Assembly: GCA_947243845.1 (NCBI GenBank)
Contig: CAMXIF010000002.1
Span: forward strand, 1-64,000
Reading direction: 5' to 3'
DNA: 64,000 nt
Source of the DNA: an uncultured bacterium
GTDB lineage: Bacteria > Bacillota > Clostridia > Lachnospirales > Lachnospiraceae
Shown here: positions 35,506 to 44,931 of the stretch, piece after piece
Layout: each line of letters opens with the position of its first letter
Position numbering within the stretch: the stretch's first letter is position 1
Notes under the pieces: model-generated
Database searches by the model: none
The model's input: only the letters and a program-made list of their open reading frames with translations
Told to the model about the DNA's origin: nothing
Position numbers and translations under genes: made by a program

Positions 35506-36489
35506 TTATCTCCTATGGGTGAGCTTTAAAAATCTTTCCCGTCCCAACATTCTATATATGATATAGAGTAACGGGTCATTATACCATTTTGCACGTTCTC
35601 TGTTCCACTCATAATTATCATCCAAAAGCCTGTCATTAAAAAGATTCTGCTCTACTTGACTAAGTCTATATTCAAAATCTATATCCATATCCAATTGCAA
35701 ACTGCTATGCTTCCTATAATCCTCTAGATTACCTACGATATTTTGACCACTTCCATCCCAACCCCAATTTCTTACTTTTGTCTTAACTGGATTAATTGTA
35801 CATAACCCATTAATTGCTAGAAAAATACCTCTATTAACATCTGTATTTAATAACGTACACTGATCTGGACTACTTATGATTTCTCCCATCATTCTAGAAA
35901 AAAGCCGTGGTCTTGCATGATAAATACTACTCATCAAACGAGTATTCTGTGCCGCACAAATCCAGTTTTGTATTGTCATTTGCTCCTGAATTAACTGTTC
36001 CTTCTTTCTCCAAATCCCCATTCCCCAAGCGCAAAAATTGGTCAGTGGAATAACATTATCTTCTCCACTTACAAATCCATAATCATCCGCATAGCCGCAT
36101 ACTCCATAAATCTTGGGATGATTTTCGTATAGTTCCAAACCTTTATTCATATATATTAAAAAATTAGCAGAAAACTCATTATCATCCTCCGTAAAAATCA
36201 GCCTGTCATACTCCTTAAAAATCAGCTTTTCCAAATAATCATAATTTTTTTCCGCCCCTAAGTTAACCTCTTGAAAAAAAATATGTGTTTTTAGAAACCC
36301 TTCCAATGGACTATTCAACATCTTACATACTTTTTCCCATCCCTCAATGTATTTCTCACTAGGTGGGTAATCTACACTGATATATACTTCTGTCTGATCT
36401 GCGTATACATTTTTTCGTAAAGATTCAATACATCTTTTTAAATGTTCATATCTGTTACATGTTGTTATCATCACCGGAGCATATATCAT
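35506..36489 (-). CDS. GT2-like glycosyltransferase
   Basis: A 327-residue GT-A-fold glycosyltransferase. It begins APVMITTCNRYEHLKRCIESL and has the acidic metal/nucleotide motif FTEDDNEFS, followed by an acceptor part with CAWGMGIWRK. No membrane helices are obvious. The ATG at 36489 lies 25 bases after the upstream stop; a longer frame to 36561 overlaps the phosphatase gene. The ribosome site is weak (AAAGGA, 12 bases upstream). Confidence 0.75.
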   Translation of the reverse strand: MIYAPVMITTCNRYEHLKRCIESLRKNVYADQTEVYISVDYPPSEKYIEGWEKVCKMLNSPLEGFLKTHIFFQEVNLGAEKNYDYLEKLIFKEYDRLIFTEDDNEFSANFLIYMNKGLELYENHPKIYGVCGYADDYGFVSGEDNVIPLTNFCAWGMGIWRKKEQLIQEQMTIQNWICAAQNTRLMSSIYHARPRLFSRMMGEIISSPDQCTLLNTDVNRGIFLAINGLCTINPVKTKVRNWGWDGSGQNIVGNLEDYRKHSSLQLDMDIDFEYRLSQVEQNLFNDRLLDDNYEWNRERAKWYNDPLLYIIYRMLGRERFLKLTHRR

Positions 36490-36514
36490 CAACGCCTGCC
36501 ATCCTTTCTGTTTC

Positions 36515-37045
36515 TTATATTCCAGCCCCATAAAGATCCGCAATAATCTGTGCCCACTCACCGCTTACTTTAAACATGGCACAAATCACATCCCGGACGG
36601 CTCCATATCCACCCTTAACCTCCGAAATATAGTCCGCCAGTGCCTTTACTTCCTCACAGGCATCCTCCGGACATCCCACAAAGCCGCACAGCTTCATAGG
36701 CGCAAGGTCGTTTACATCATCTCCGATATAGCCGATTTCCTGCTTTGTGATACCGTTGGATTCCATAAAGTCTCTCAAATATGTAACTTTATCCTTGCAG
36801 TTTTGCACAATATAATCAAACTTCATCTCTTGAAGCCTGCGCAAAGTCGCCTGGCACTCACGGCCAGTCAATGCCATAAGCTTTATTCCCCTTTTATGTG
36901 CTGCAAAATATCCTGCTGCGTCTTTCGTACAAAATTTTTTCAATTCATTACCGTTTTCATCATAATAGATCCCGGCATCCGTCATCGTCCCATCCACATC
37001 TATTATCAGATACCGAATCGCCTGTACACTCTCCCTATCAAACAT
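36515..37045 (-). CDS. KdsC-like HAD phosphatase
   Basis: A 176-residue single-domain haloacid dehalogenase phosphatase of the KdsC type (Kdo-8-phosphate or ulosonate-9-phosphate phosphatase). It has DVDGTMTDAGIYYDENG, then MALTGRE, the lysine in NCKDKV and GDDVNDLAPM, and ends with GGYGAVRDV. Length fits tetrameric KdsC. It follows the aldolase by 15 bases and lies near the CMP-sugar synthetase, so it likely dephosphorylates a keto-sugar acid before CMP activation. Confidence 0.85.
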   Translation of the reverse strand: MFDRESVQAIRYLIIDVDGTMTDAGIYYDENGNELKKFCTKDAAGYFAAHKRGIKLMALTGRECQATLRRLQEMKFDYIVQNCKDKVTYLRDFMESNGITKQEIGYIGDDVNDLAPMKLCGFVGCPEDACEEVKALADYISEVKGGYGAVRDVICAMFKVSGEWAQIIADLYGAGI

Positions 37046-37060
37046 AATTTTACCCCATCC

Positions 37061-38632
37061 TTACCTGTTATAAAGTGAATCTGTCAAAAATACAAGTTTT
37101 ATCTGTTTGCGGATGTCTTCCAGATACATACGGTTTCTGATATTCTCTTCCTCACCCTTCGTATACTGGCTGGCCATATAAGATGTAACATAATTATCAT
37201 CCTTCTCCTGATAGCCGTCAAATCCAGCAATGTAAACCTGTTCTTTTTCCAGTTTGATCATAAGTTTTAATAACATAATAACACAATTGTCGCAGTTTCC
37301 CTTTTCATCAAAACTGAGTTCTGAATAATTAAGGACATTAGCTTCCTCACAGATATCCATCAGATTTGATGTGATCAGGATAATACTGTCCTGCTTCTTC
37401 TCTTCCAGTGCATCATATCTCATTGCATTGGAACAGAAAACATAATCCTGCTGATAGTCTGCCGGGATGAAATTGGCTGCAATAATCAGGGGATCCTGTT
37501 CTTGAATAAACTGTTCTATTTGCTCTTTTTGTTTTAATATATTAAAGCCCGGCGCCAGAACCAGAATCTCTCTGTCCTGAAAGCGATTCTGAAGCTGCAA
37601 AAGCAGCGCGGAATCATCTACTTTGTGATTCTGGAATTTCTGGTATAATTTTTCAATATACGCTTCATCATAGGCGGTTTTTTTGTCATCTTCTATACTG
37701 GCCAGGATCTGGTTGATCTGCTTCGCCCGCAGACGTCCCTTCCCCAGAAGAAATTCTGCATAATTGCGATGCAGATTATATTTGGCCGAGAGGGCATAAG
37801 GCATACTGTATCCCCAGGGTTCTATCTGTTTCAGTTCTGCAATATGATCGTCAATCCCATCCAGAATAGGATTGATATCATAATTTCCTCCCTGCATCTT
37901 ATTCATATAATCCATGATCAATTCCATGCAGAGGTTGCCCGGCGTTCTGCCCATACCAAGCATGGAAGCGTCTATGATACTCTTACGTCCGCTCGCCTTG
38001 ATCCCCACAAATTCCTGGGCCAGGGAATAAGATAAAGCCAGATTCTCGTGCAGATGGAGTCCCAGCACAATCTCATTATTAAGGTTGTGTTCCACCATGG
38101 AGTAAATTCTGATTAAGTCCGAGCGCATCATAGAACCAAAGGTATCCACAATAGAAAAGGCATACGGATGAATCTCGTTCACCTTCTTTAAGAGCCGAAG
38201 AAGGTCTTCATCCGAGTATCCCATGATATTAATGGGATTGCAGAATACCTTATAGCCCTTCTCTTTCACTTTCTTAACAAAGGCAAGTCCCTCGTCAATA
38301 TCGTAATCATGAAATGTCACCCGGACTGCATCGATGGTCTTCCCATCGTAGGGTTCCAGTTTATCTACCGTATATTTGTTATGAAGAGCCATAGCGGTAA
38401 AAATGGTGTTTCCCTTCTTCTGTGGCAGTACCGGCTGTATCTGTGCGCAATTATTATACAGGGTCTTATTTCTGTCATATTCACAGTCCCGTAAAAATCC
38501 CACCTCTACATAATCGACCTGGGAATCCACTAGCTTCTTAATGATGCTCTTAATGGTATGGTGCCCGAAATTCCAGTCGTTAATATATCCGCCGTCACGC
38601 AATGTACAGTCTAATAACTTGATAAGCGACAT
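37061..38632 (-). CDS. DRE-TIM (HMG-CoA lyase-like) aldolase with C-terminal extension
   Basis: A 523-residue protein. The first 290 residues are a DRE-TIM metallolyase barrel: LLDCTLRDGGYINDW (the DRE position is R-D-G), then VEVGFLR, and the metal-binding LHLHENLALS. The region 330-523 is an extra domain of unknown fold with ILVLAPGFNI and repeated cysteines near the end. Homologous domains cleave or join pyruvate-type keto acids (4-hydroxy-2-oxovalerate aldolase) or act as Claisen enzymes. With the phosphatase and CMP synthetase beside it, a condensing role in ulosonic acid synthesis is a reasonable inference. Confidence 0.75.
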   Translation of the reverse strand: MSLIKLLDCTLRDGGYINDWNFGHHTIKSIIKKLVDSQVDYVEVGFLRDCEYDRNKTLYNNCAQIQPVLPQKKGNTIFTAMALHNKYTVDKLEPYDGKTIDAVRVTFHDYDIDEGLAFVKKVKEKGYKVFCNPINIMGYSDEDLLRLLKKVNEIHPYAFSIVDTFGSMMRSDLIRIYSMVEHNLNNEIVLGLHLHENLALSYSLAQEFVGIKASGRKSIIDASMLGMGRTPGNLCMELIMDYMNKMQGGNYDINPILDGIDDHIAELKQIEPWGYSMPYALSAKYNLHRNYAEFLLGKGRLRAKQINQILASIEDDKKTAYDEAYIEKLYQKFQNHKVDDSALLLQLQNRFQDREILVLAPGFNILKQKEQIEQFIQEQDPLIIAANFIPADYQQDYVFCSNAMRYDALEEKKQDSIILITSNLMDICEEANVLNYSELSFDEKGNCDNCVIMLLKLMIKLEKEQVYIAGFDGYQEKDDNYVTSYMASQYTKGEEENIRNRMYLEDIRKQIKLVFLTDSLYNR

Positions 38633-38736
38633 TTATACTCACTCCAATCTCCCAAAATCGGAAACCTTCACTGGATTTCCGTATATCATCAAATCTGACA
38701 TATAGGCAAGTTCCCATCTTTACCAACAGTCTGATT

Positions 38737-39733
38737 TTATTTTCTACATATAATCAACTCTATATCTCCATACAATGCAGAAAATTTGGAAAACACACTT
38801 CGATAAGATCCTAATATATAATCACATCTCGACAAACACAAGCAGTCAATAATAGCCGACTCCATCCCCGACTTGCTGTTTCTTCCCCACGTTTTATTAC
38901 AATACGTAAAGACACGGCCCGGAAACACTCTGTTAAGATCTTCCTCTACATCATGGTCGTCTGTCGCAAGGAAAAAACGAACCCCTTCATAATCTGCTAT
39001 TGCATCATTCATTTTATTGATAAAACTACCCAGAGTACTTTCTTCTATACTAGCCTTATGATCCGTGCGTCTGACATGTATGCCAATCCATGTACCCCCC
39101 CCCCTTAGGTACAAGAACATTCGCAATTTTGTTAAATTTATCCCGAAAGATAATCTCCGATGTATCCAAGCACTCCTCTTCCCCTTTAATCAACCCACAA
39201 TATATCCCCGCACAAAAATTGACTTTCCCCTCCAGATAACCTTTCACCCTGTTCCAGCAGTTCATCAGCCAGTCCTCATATACCTTGCCGCTCCAGCCAA
39301 TCTCCGTTTCCGGATCATATCTCACATAGGTTTCCTTCTCTCTAAAATAATTCATAAGGCCCTCTGCCCTGCAGTTATAAATCTTTCTTGCAAAATATAG
39401 CACCCATTGTCCCAGACAGTAGAATACTTTTCCTATCTGCCCTTTCCGCACATACTCTTTGACACCTTCTCCCCAATCCGATGGAAAAAACTTATAATTC
39501 ATGACCGTAAGATTGATATCCTTAAATTGATTTTTATCAAAAACGTCATTGTATTTTATATTGCACCATTTCTCAAGTTGCCAAATGACTACTAAATTAG
39601 GGATATCATATTGTTTTGCCAAGGAATATGCCTGCGCCAAAGAAATACAACGGCTTGTAATTCCACTGTATACATGAACGCATATGCATTTGTCCTTTTT
39701 CCATGCGGCCCCGGTAAATGATTTTTTAATCAT
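38737..39733 (-). pseudogene. NodZ/GT23-like glycosyltransferase split by a frameshift at a G tract (probably phase-variable, OFF)
   Basis: Two overlapping frames make one gene. The upstream part (39733 to 39056) has CVHVYSGITSRCISLAQAYS and ends after VLVPKGGG; the downstream part (to 38737) carries GIHVRRTDH, FFLATDD and GSYRSVFSKF, the donor-binding motifs of NodZ/FUT8-type fucosyltransferases. They meet at a run of ten G (39095-39104). With nine or twelve G the gene would read through to give about 331 residues. GAGGAG precedes the ATG, so the gene is otherwise intact. As read here it encodes a truncated, inactive protein. Confidence 0.75.
39095..39104 (-). repeat. Ten-G homopolymer causing the frameshift in the NodZ-like gene
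   Basis: Ten C on the plus strand, ten G in the coding strand. Removing one G restores one continuous frame across the join of the two gene parts. This is the form of a slipped-strand contingency switch; a sequencing error in the tract is the other explanation. Confidence 0.75.
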
Positions 39734-39748
39734 AGTTTCTCCTCTTTC

Positions 39749-40429
39749 CTACACAGTCGGATTCGGATCCTTCATGGCATAAAGCGCCTTCGCCATCTCA
39801 TAATCATACAGATCATCGATATCCGCCGCCTCACGTTTATTGATCACAAGCTGATAATATTTGGGGCCGTAGTTATAATGCCACTCCCGCACCTTCTCCG
39901 TAGGCGCCAGATCAATACCATTTGTAAAATGATACATCATCGGCAGCTGTTCTGAGTTCTTGTGCTCCAGTCCCATCTTAAAGTTCAGGGGCCCGTTGTC
40001 ATCCATCAGATAGGTCTGATAAGGAGATACCGTGATCAGGGAATCATAGCCTTCCTGCAGTTTTTCAAAATATACTTTGATAGCCTTCTCATACAGATAG
40101 GGTTCCACACAGGGTGATGTCGCACAGGCATAGAGAAGGTGCGCCCCCTCAATGGTATCGCACAGATACTCCAAGAACATGCCGAAGGGCACGGACTCAT
40201 CCGCATATTTTGTAGGCCGTTTGATTGCCTTGACGCCGCATTTTTCACCGATGGCAAGCATTTCATCTGAATCGGAAGAAACGATGATCTCGTGAAGTCC
40301 CTTCACCTGTTTCAATTGCTCGATCTTGTGCTGTAATAAATTAGAATCACCGAACGGCAGAATGTTCTTGTTCGGCAGTCTTGTGCTGTTTCCTTTCACC
40401 GGTATCACTGCTGTGATTGTCTTGTCCAT
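39749..40429 (-). CDS. CMP-sugar (acylneuraminate-type) cytidylyltransferase
   Basis: A 226-residue nucleotidyltransferase of the NeuA/KdsB type. It begins AVIPVKGNSTRLPNKNIL, the CTP-binding signature, followed by IIVSSDSDEML and ATSPCVEPYLYE, and ends with the metal-binding AADIDDLYDYEMA. It activates an ulosonic acid with CTP to a CMP-sugar. It follows the GT-B transferase gene by 13 bases and precedes the NodZ-like gene, aldolase and phosphatase, with which it probably forms a pathway. AAGGAGGAG precedes the ATG. Confidence 0.85.
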   Translation of the reverse strand: MDKTITAVIPVKGNSTRLPNKNILPFGDSNLLQHKIEQLKQVKGLHEIIVSSDSDEMLAIGEKCGVKAIKRPTKYADESVPFGMFLEYLCDTIEGAHLLYACATSPCVEPYLYEKAIKVYFEKLQEGYDSLITVSPYQTYLMDDNGPLNFKMGLEHKNSEQLPMMYHFTNGIDLAPTEKVREWHYNYGPKYYQLVINKREAADIDDLYDYEMAKALYAMKDPNPTV

Positions 40430-40442
40430 TTTCTTCTCCTCC

Positions 40443-41816
40443 TTATTTTTCTAACTCACGGGCAATCTTTTTAATGATTCCCGCAATTTCTTCCTCGCTG
40501 GTCTTTTCAAACTCATGTGCGACCTGTTCCAGCTCTTTTCTGGCCCGGCGCTTGTCCTCCAACCATCTCCATTTGGGGCTGTCGCCTTCTAACATCGTCA
40601 AATACACATTATATAACGGCGTGATTTTTGTCAATGCTCTGGTAATCTTTTCCGCAGATCCCATCTTATGATAATATGTCCGAAGCTGCTCTTTGGTCAG
40701 ATTATAATAGGGATTCTGCAGCACTTCCTCCGCCATATCCGCAAACTTCACATAGCTTGGTTTCTCCCAGTCGATGGTGTATACTTCATCAATCAACTTC
40801 TCGCTGACAGGGAAAGGCCTGTCATCCTCATGGGTTGTCTTCTCAAAATCCTCATATTCTGTTATCTTATCCGCATCCTTTAAGAAAGCCAGTTCGTAAT
40901 CCGAAGGTACTGGTACGGGAAAAAGCAGATAGCACATCTTCTTTCCAAAAAATGCCTCCACAAAGGTGGAACTGTTCCCCGTATAAATCTTATCGCTGAT
41001 CATGATCCACTGTTTGACGGACAGGTCCCCGATTACCTTAAAGTTAGGATATTTCTCTGTCATCTCTTCCGCCTGGGCGCTCTCTTCCCCGGGATGGGGC
41101 CTGTAGATAAATACCACGTCCGGCCTCTTCTCACAGATGCGGCCCATCCAGTCCAAGATAATCTTCTTGGAAGGGAGCATGCAGTCCTGATAGTAGTACC
41201 GCCAGCCTTCCCCGAAACGCCTGCACATTTCCACCAGGTATTCCTCGGTATGATGGTCGGAAAAATAGGGTGACACAAAGAGGAATATCTTTTTATCCGG
41301 ACTGATACCGTAGTCTTTCAGTACATCCTCTTTGGAACGATAGTATCCCCGCAATTCTTCCCGCAGGAAGTCCATGCCCACATGACCCACCAGTTTCACT
41401 TTCTTGGGATCCATCTTTGCCACATCAAGCATCCGTCTCCGGTTCATCTCTCCCCAAGAAATGCGCACCACTTCTTTGGCTACACCGGAGTAATTCTTAT
41501 AAGCCTTGGTATCCTTCTCATCCATGGGGAACACTATGTTTTCCCACTGCATATCAATCAGCTTGTCGAACTTGACAAAGTTTTTGGTGTGCCACTCGAT
41601 AGAACTGTTCTGGTAACAGGCCATGGTGACCACCACTTTGGTATGGTAAATGGGGCGCATAGCCTTGAGCGCTTCCGCATCCTCTATGTGTATGATCTTA
41701 GTCCGATATCCTCTGCGGTCAAGTTCATATTTCAGCAGACAGAGGTTTTCCAGTTCCCTGACCTTATGTTCGTAGATAAACATGAAATCCAGTTCTTCTA
41801 TTTTGTACTTTACCAT
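40443..41816 (-). CDS. GT-B-fold surface carbohydrate transferase
   Basis: A 457-residue protein with the C-terminal donor-binding signature IYRPHPGEES and the later TGNSSTFVEAFF. These occur in capsule enzymes of the glycerophosphotransferase, polysialyltransferase and Kdo-transferase types, which use CDP- or CMP-linked donors. The gene is next to the CMP-sugar synthetase, so transfer of the CMP-linked ulosonic acid is the natural guess. Residues about 420-457 are a charged helical tail. No membrane helix is seen. Confidence 0.65.
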   Translation of the reverse strand: MVKYKIEELDFMFIYEHKVRELENLCLLKYELDRRGYRTKIIHIEDAEALKAMRPIYHTKVVVTMACYQNSSIEWHTKNFVKFDKLIDMQWENIVFPMDEKDTKAYKNYSGVAKEVVRISWGEMNRRRMLDVAKMDPKKVKLVGHVGMDFLREELRGYYRSKEDVLKDYGISPDKKIFLFVSPYFSDHHTEEYLVEMCRRFGEGWRYYYQDCMLPSKKIILDWMGRICEKRPDVVFIYRPHPGEESAQAEEMTEKYPNFKVIGDLSVKQWIMISDKIYTGNSSTFVEAFFGKKMCYLLFPVPVPSDYELAFLKDADKITEYEDFEKTTHEDDRPFPVSEKLIDEVYTIDWEKPSYVKFADMAEEVLQNPYYNLTKEQLRTYYHKMGSAEKITRALTKITPLYNVYLTMLEGDSPKWRWLEDKRRARKELEQVAHEFEKTSEEEIAGIIKKIARELEK

Positions 41817-41847
41817 CTGTAAATTTGCTTCCTTTCTTATGACGTTC

Positions 41848-43215
41848 CTATCTTATCGCATTCACGCCCACCTGATTCCAGCAGCAGGTATCGTCCACCC
41901 GCGCCAACTCGTCTGCGAACGCAGTAAAGTTACGCTGTTCATCAAATCTTTCGCGGAAGATTTCCAATGACCGCCCGCACATGCGGAAATACGTTTCCGT
42001 ACCATAACATGCTGCCATCCGCTCGATAGCCTGTGTAACTTCCTCCCCGGTTGGCTTCTCCGACAACAGGATACCGTTGCCATCTACCATCTGTACAAGT
42101 TCCCCCACCGCCGTGGCTATCACCGGCACACCGAAAGACAGCGCCTCCTGCACTGATACCGGCGAACCGCCCTCCGTCTCAGTGGTTGTGACAAAACAGC
42201 CTACATAGTGGTTTTGATAATAAGCCATCACTTCTTCATGGGACAGTGTTCCGGTAAACTCATACCGGATGTTAGGTTTATTTTGCAGTTTCTCCTCGGC
42301 CAGCCCGCGCAGCGCGTCCAGTTCTTCCCCGCCGCCGATATGCACCCAATGGACTTTAGCATGCAGCACAGCCGACAGCCCCTCTATTATCCTGTCGATC
42401 CGTTTGATCCTGCCCGTGCCCGAACAGCTTACCAGAAGCAGTTCTTCTCCGCTTCGGGCCTTCCTCCGCTCTTCCACCGTTACTTTCCTGTCCGGTACGC
42501 CGAGGCGGTACAACGGATATTTGCCGCTGTCCGCAAGCTGATATCTGGTCAGGTAATAGTCCTTCGCATACTGCGCCGCAAAAACAAGTCTGTCCAATTG
42601 CGCATCCATCTGCGGCTTGAAGAATTGTCTGCCATAAAGTTCCCGCTCATCAAACAGTTCATATCCATGTGTGCGCGCAACAATCCTAATCTGCGGGAAT
42701 TTGTGCCTGTGCATGGTCAGACCAAAGCATTTATAATCAAACCAGTAAAAATAGAAAACTGCCTGTGTATCCTTTGTCAGGGAAATCTTTCGCTGCAGTC
42801 TGCGGTAAAATGTCTCTGCCGCCGCACCGAACATCAGCGCCCTGTAAATCCTCTGGGGAATCTTCCGGCGGCTTTTTATAATAGCGGCAATCTCCGTGTA
42901 GCAATCCTTCTCGCATAGAAAGCGCATGAGGGAAAGTAATTTCTCTCCCGTACTCTGCTTTTGGGAAATCATGCAGGCTTTGATTTCTTGTTGGTCAGTC
43001 TCATATCTCGCCGCAGAATTCACTGGCGTTGATTGCTTCTCACCAGAATCCTCCGCTGCCAATTCCTCCGGTATAGACAGCTCTGCGGCAATTATGGACA
43101 CATGAAACCGCTCGCACAAATACGGGTATTCCGGTTTCACGAAAGAATCCTCAATCGGCCCGTAGGGAAAATCCTGCGTAATCAAATATAAATCTGGTTT
43201 CCTGCTCTGTTCCAT
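41848..43215 (-). CDS. GT4-family glycosyltransferase
   Basis: A 455-residue GT-B glycosyltransferase. It has YLITQDFPYG at the N-terminus, the acceptor-side RTHGYELFDEREL, and the donor-binding GGSPVSVQEALSFGVPVIAT with the EX7E-type acidic pair. The central region 95-130 is rich in basic residues and may contact the membrane. It transfers a sugar from a nucleotide donor on the cytoplasmic face. Confidence 0.85.
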   Translation of the reverse strand: MEQSRKPDLYLITQDFPYGPIEDSFVKPEYPYLCERFHVSIIAAELSIPEELAAEDSGEKQSTPVNSAARYETDQQEIKACMISQKQSTGEKLLSLMRFLCEKDCYTEIAAIIKSRRKIPQRIYRALMFGAAAETFYRRLQRKISLTKDTQAVFYFYWFDYKCFGLTMHRHKFPQIRIVARTHGYELFDERELYGRQFFKPQMDAQLDRLVFAAQYAKDYYLTRYQLADSGKYPLYRLGVPDRKVTVEERRKARSGEELLLVSCSGTGRIKRIDRIIEGLSAVLHAKVHWVHIGGGEELDALRGLAEEKLQNKPNIRYEFTGTLSHEEVMAYYQNHYVGCFVTTTETEGGSPVSVQEALSFGVPVIATAVGELVQMVDGNGILLSEKPTGEEVTQAIERMAACYGTETYFRMCGRSLEIFRERFDEQRNFTAFADELARVDDTCCWNQVGVNAIR

Positions 43216-43240
43216 ACCCTTGTTGCCCTCATTTATATCC

Positions 43241-44923
43241 TCAGCTGAAATATTTCTTTACCATGGCCAGCACCGTTATTGCCAGACTCTTCTCCTCCAC
43301 GCTGCCTTCCTGGAACAGGCGCCGGATATCCTCTCTGAGTTCCTTACCCAGCACAGGATTTCCTATGGAAGCTTCCATGTATTCCTGCATATACTTCCGA
43401 ATATCCGGATTCTTATCATACCAGTAATCGAAGGGATTCATGTTGTCCTTATTATCAATATGCACCGCTTTGCAGATTGCCTGCCACAGAAGCCGCTGCG
43501 TGGTTTTCATTTTCCGGAAGAAGATATGACTCTCCTTCGGCTTAATGCCGCCCCATTTCTCCCAGCCAAACTCCGCCGCCTGCGGATATTTCTCATTCAT
43601 CCACCGCAGATAGATATGGTGGTGATTGCGCATATCAAAAGAAAGGGAATACACCACATCCAGCAAATCCACATCCGTAAAAGGAGATGCAGTCTCAAGG
43701 TACTGCTGCCTAATCAGATAGGAGGAGCACGCACCCAACATCCCTCTCGTATAAATACCAAACATATCCTGACAGGAATATTCCTGCAATAATCTTTCAT
43801 CAAAAGAATACTGTAGTCTGTCGGAATGGGCGCTCTGTCCCAGCACCGGTTTTCCGCAGCTGAGTTCTTTATCCGGATAGAGCGTGGACATAGTCACATC
43901 CCCGATCATTCCCGTATGCTCAATTCCAAACGGTTCCCTGTTGATCATCTCCAACAACCGCCTGCCGCCTGTCATTCCCATATAGAGCGCCGCCCCGTTA
44001 TTCTGGGAGGTCATCTCATCGATATCATACATCCACTTTACATCGTCCAGCGGCTTAAAAAGATATTCATGGCCAAGCCGCAGGGCAATCTCTTTGGAAA
44101 TGGTCTCGTCCCGATATCCGGCCCTGCAGTAAGTGACATTGACCTGATCGGTATAGCCCAGATCATGTGCCACCCAAGACACCATACGGCTGTCCAGGCC
44201 GCCGCTCAAATCCACCAGATGCCGATAACCGTATTCCCTGTCCTTCTCAAACTCCCGTCTGACCGCTTCCCGGAAAGCTGCGTCAATCTTCTCCACAGCT
44301 TCCTCTTCCGTAATGGATACCGGCACAGCCTGTATCAGATGATATCTGGTAACCACAGCCTGTCCATCCCGGACACGCAGATATTTGCCCGGCAGAAGCC
44401 GTCTGATCTGCCTGATAAAAGTAGTATCGTCTATCATATAACCATAGGTAAGCATATACTGTGCCGCCAGAGGCTGGAACTCCACGTCCAGATGATTATA
44501 TTTCAGCACTTCCACCATATAGTCCAGATGGTCGGAGACCATCCACTGATCGCCATTGCTATAATAATACACAGGTTTCACTGCCACCTGATCTGTATAG
44601 ACCAGAAGTTCCCTGGTATTTTTGTCAAAAAGATAACCACAGAAGCCGCCTCTGAGTTTCTTGAGAGTACCTTCCGCATCCCTTGAAAGGGCACGGGTAA
44701 ATGCTTCCGCCCAATCGGCATCCTCTGCCTGGATATAATCCGCCTTATTGTAGACGTATCCGTTCAGGAAACTGACCGACTGCTCATCTTCCCTACAGAT
44801 CTGATCCCCGGGGAATTTATTTAACAGATGGTTATAATGGCAGCACTCCCCCATCATCTGCACCTCACCCAGGCACTCAATATTCAGATTTCCCGCCGCC
44901 AAAAAACCATATAATGTTTTCAT
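43241..44923 (-). CDS. Asparagine synthase-like amidotransferase lacking the N-terminal cysteine
   Basis: A 560-residue protein. The first 190 residues resemble the glutaminase (Ntn) half of asparagine synthetase but start MKTLYGF, so the nucleophile Cys2 is missing. The synthetase half is intact, with the PP-loop DLSGGLDSRMVSW. It therefore should adenylate a carboxylate using free ammonia or a partner glutaminase. Similar enzymes amidate uronic acids in O-antigens, which suits its place after the diamino-uronic acid genes; HisH upstream could supply the ammonia, which is speculation. AGGGGG precedes the ATG. Confidence 0.8.
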   Translation of the reverse strand: MKTLYGFLAAGNLNIECLGEVQMMGECCHYNHLLNKFPGDQICREDEQSVSFLNGYVYNKADYIQAEDADWAEAFTRALSRDAEGTLKKLRGGFCGYLFDKNTRELLVYTDQVAVKPVYYYSNGDQWMVSDHLDYMVEVLKYNHLDVEFQPLAAQYMLTYGYMIDDTTFIRQIRRLLPGKYLRVRDGQAVVTRYHLIQAVPVSITEEEAVEKIDAAFREAVRREFEKDREYGYRHLVDLSGGLDSRMVSWVAHDLGYTDQVNVTYCRAGYRDETISKEIALRLGHEYLFKPLDDVKWMYDIDEMTSQNNGAALYMGMTGGRRLLEMINREPFGIEHTGMIGDVTMSTLYPDKELSCGKPVLGQSAHSDRLQYSFDERLLQEYSCQDMFGIYTRGMLGACSSYLIRQQYLETASPFTDVDLLDVVYSLSFDMRNHHHIYLRWMNEKYPQAAEFGWEKWGGIKPKESHIFFRKMKTTQRLLWQAICKAVHIDNKDNMNPFDYWYDKNPDIRKYMQEYMEASIGNPVLGKELREDIRRLFQEGSVEEKSLAITVLAMVKKYFS

Positions 44924-44931
44924 CTTTCCCC

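Noticed and set aside
43826-44686. Plus-strand frame of 286 codons
   Set aside because: It is antisense to the asparagine synthase-like gene, which has a clear PP-loop and ribosome site. Histidine- and proline-rich shadow translation.
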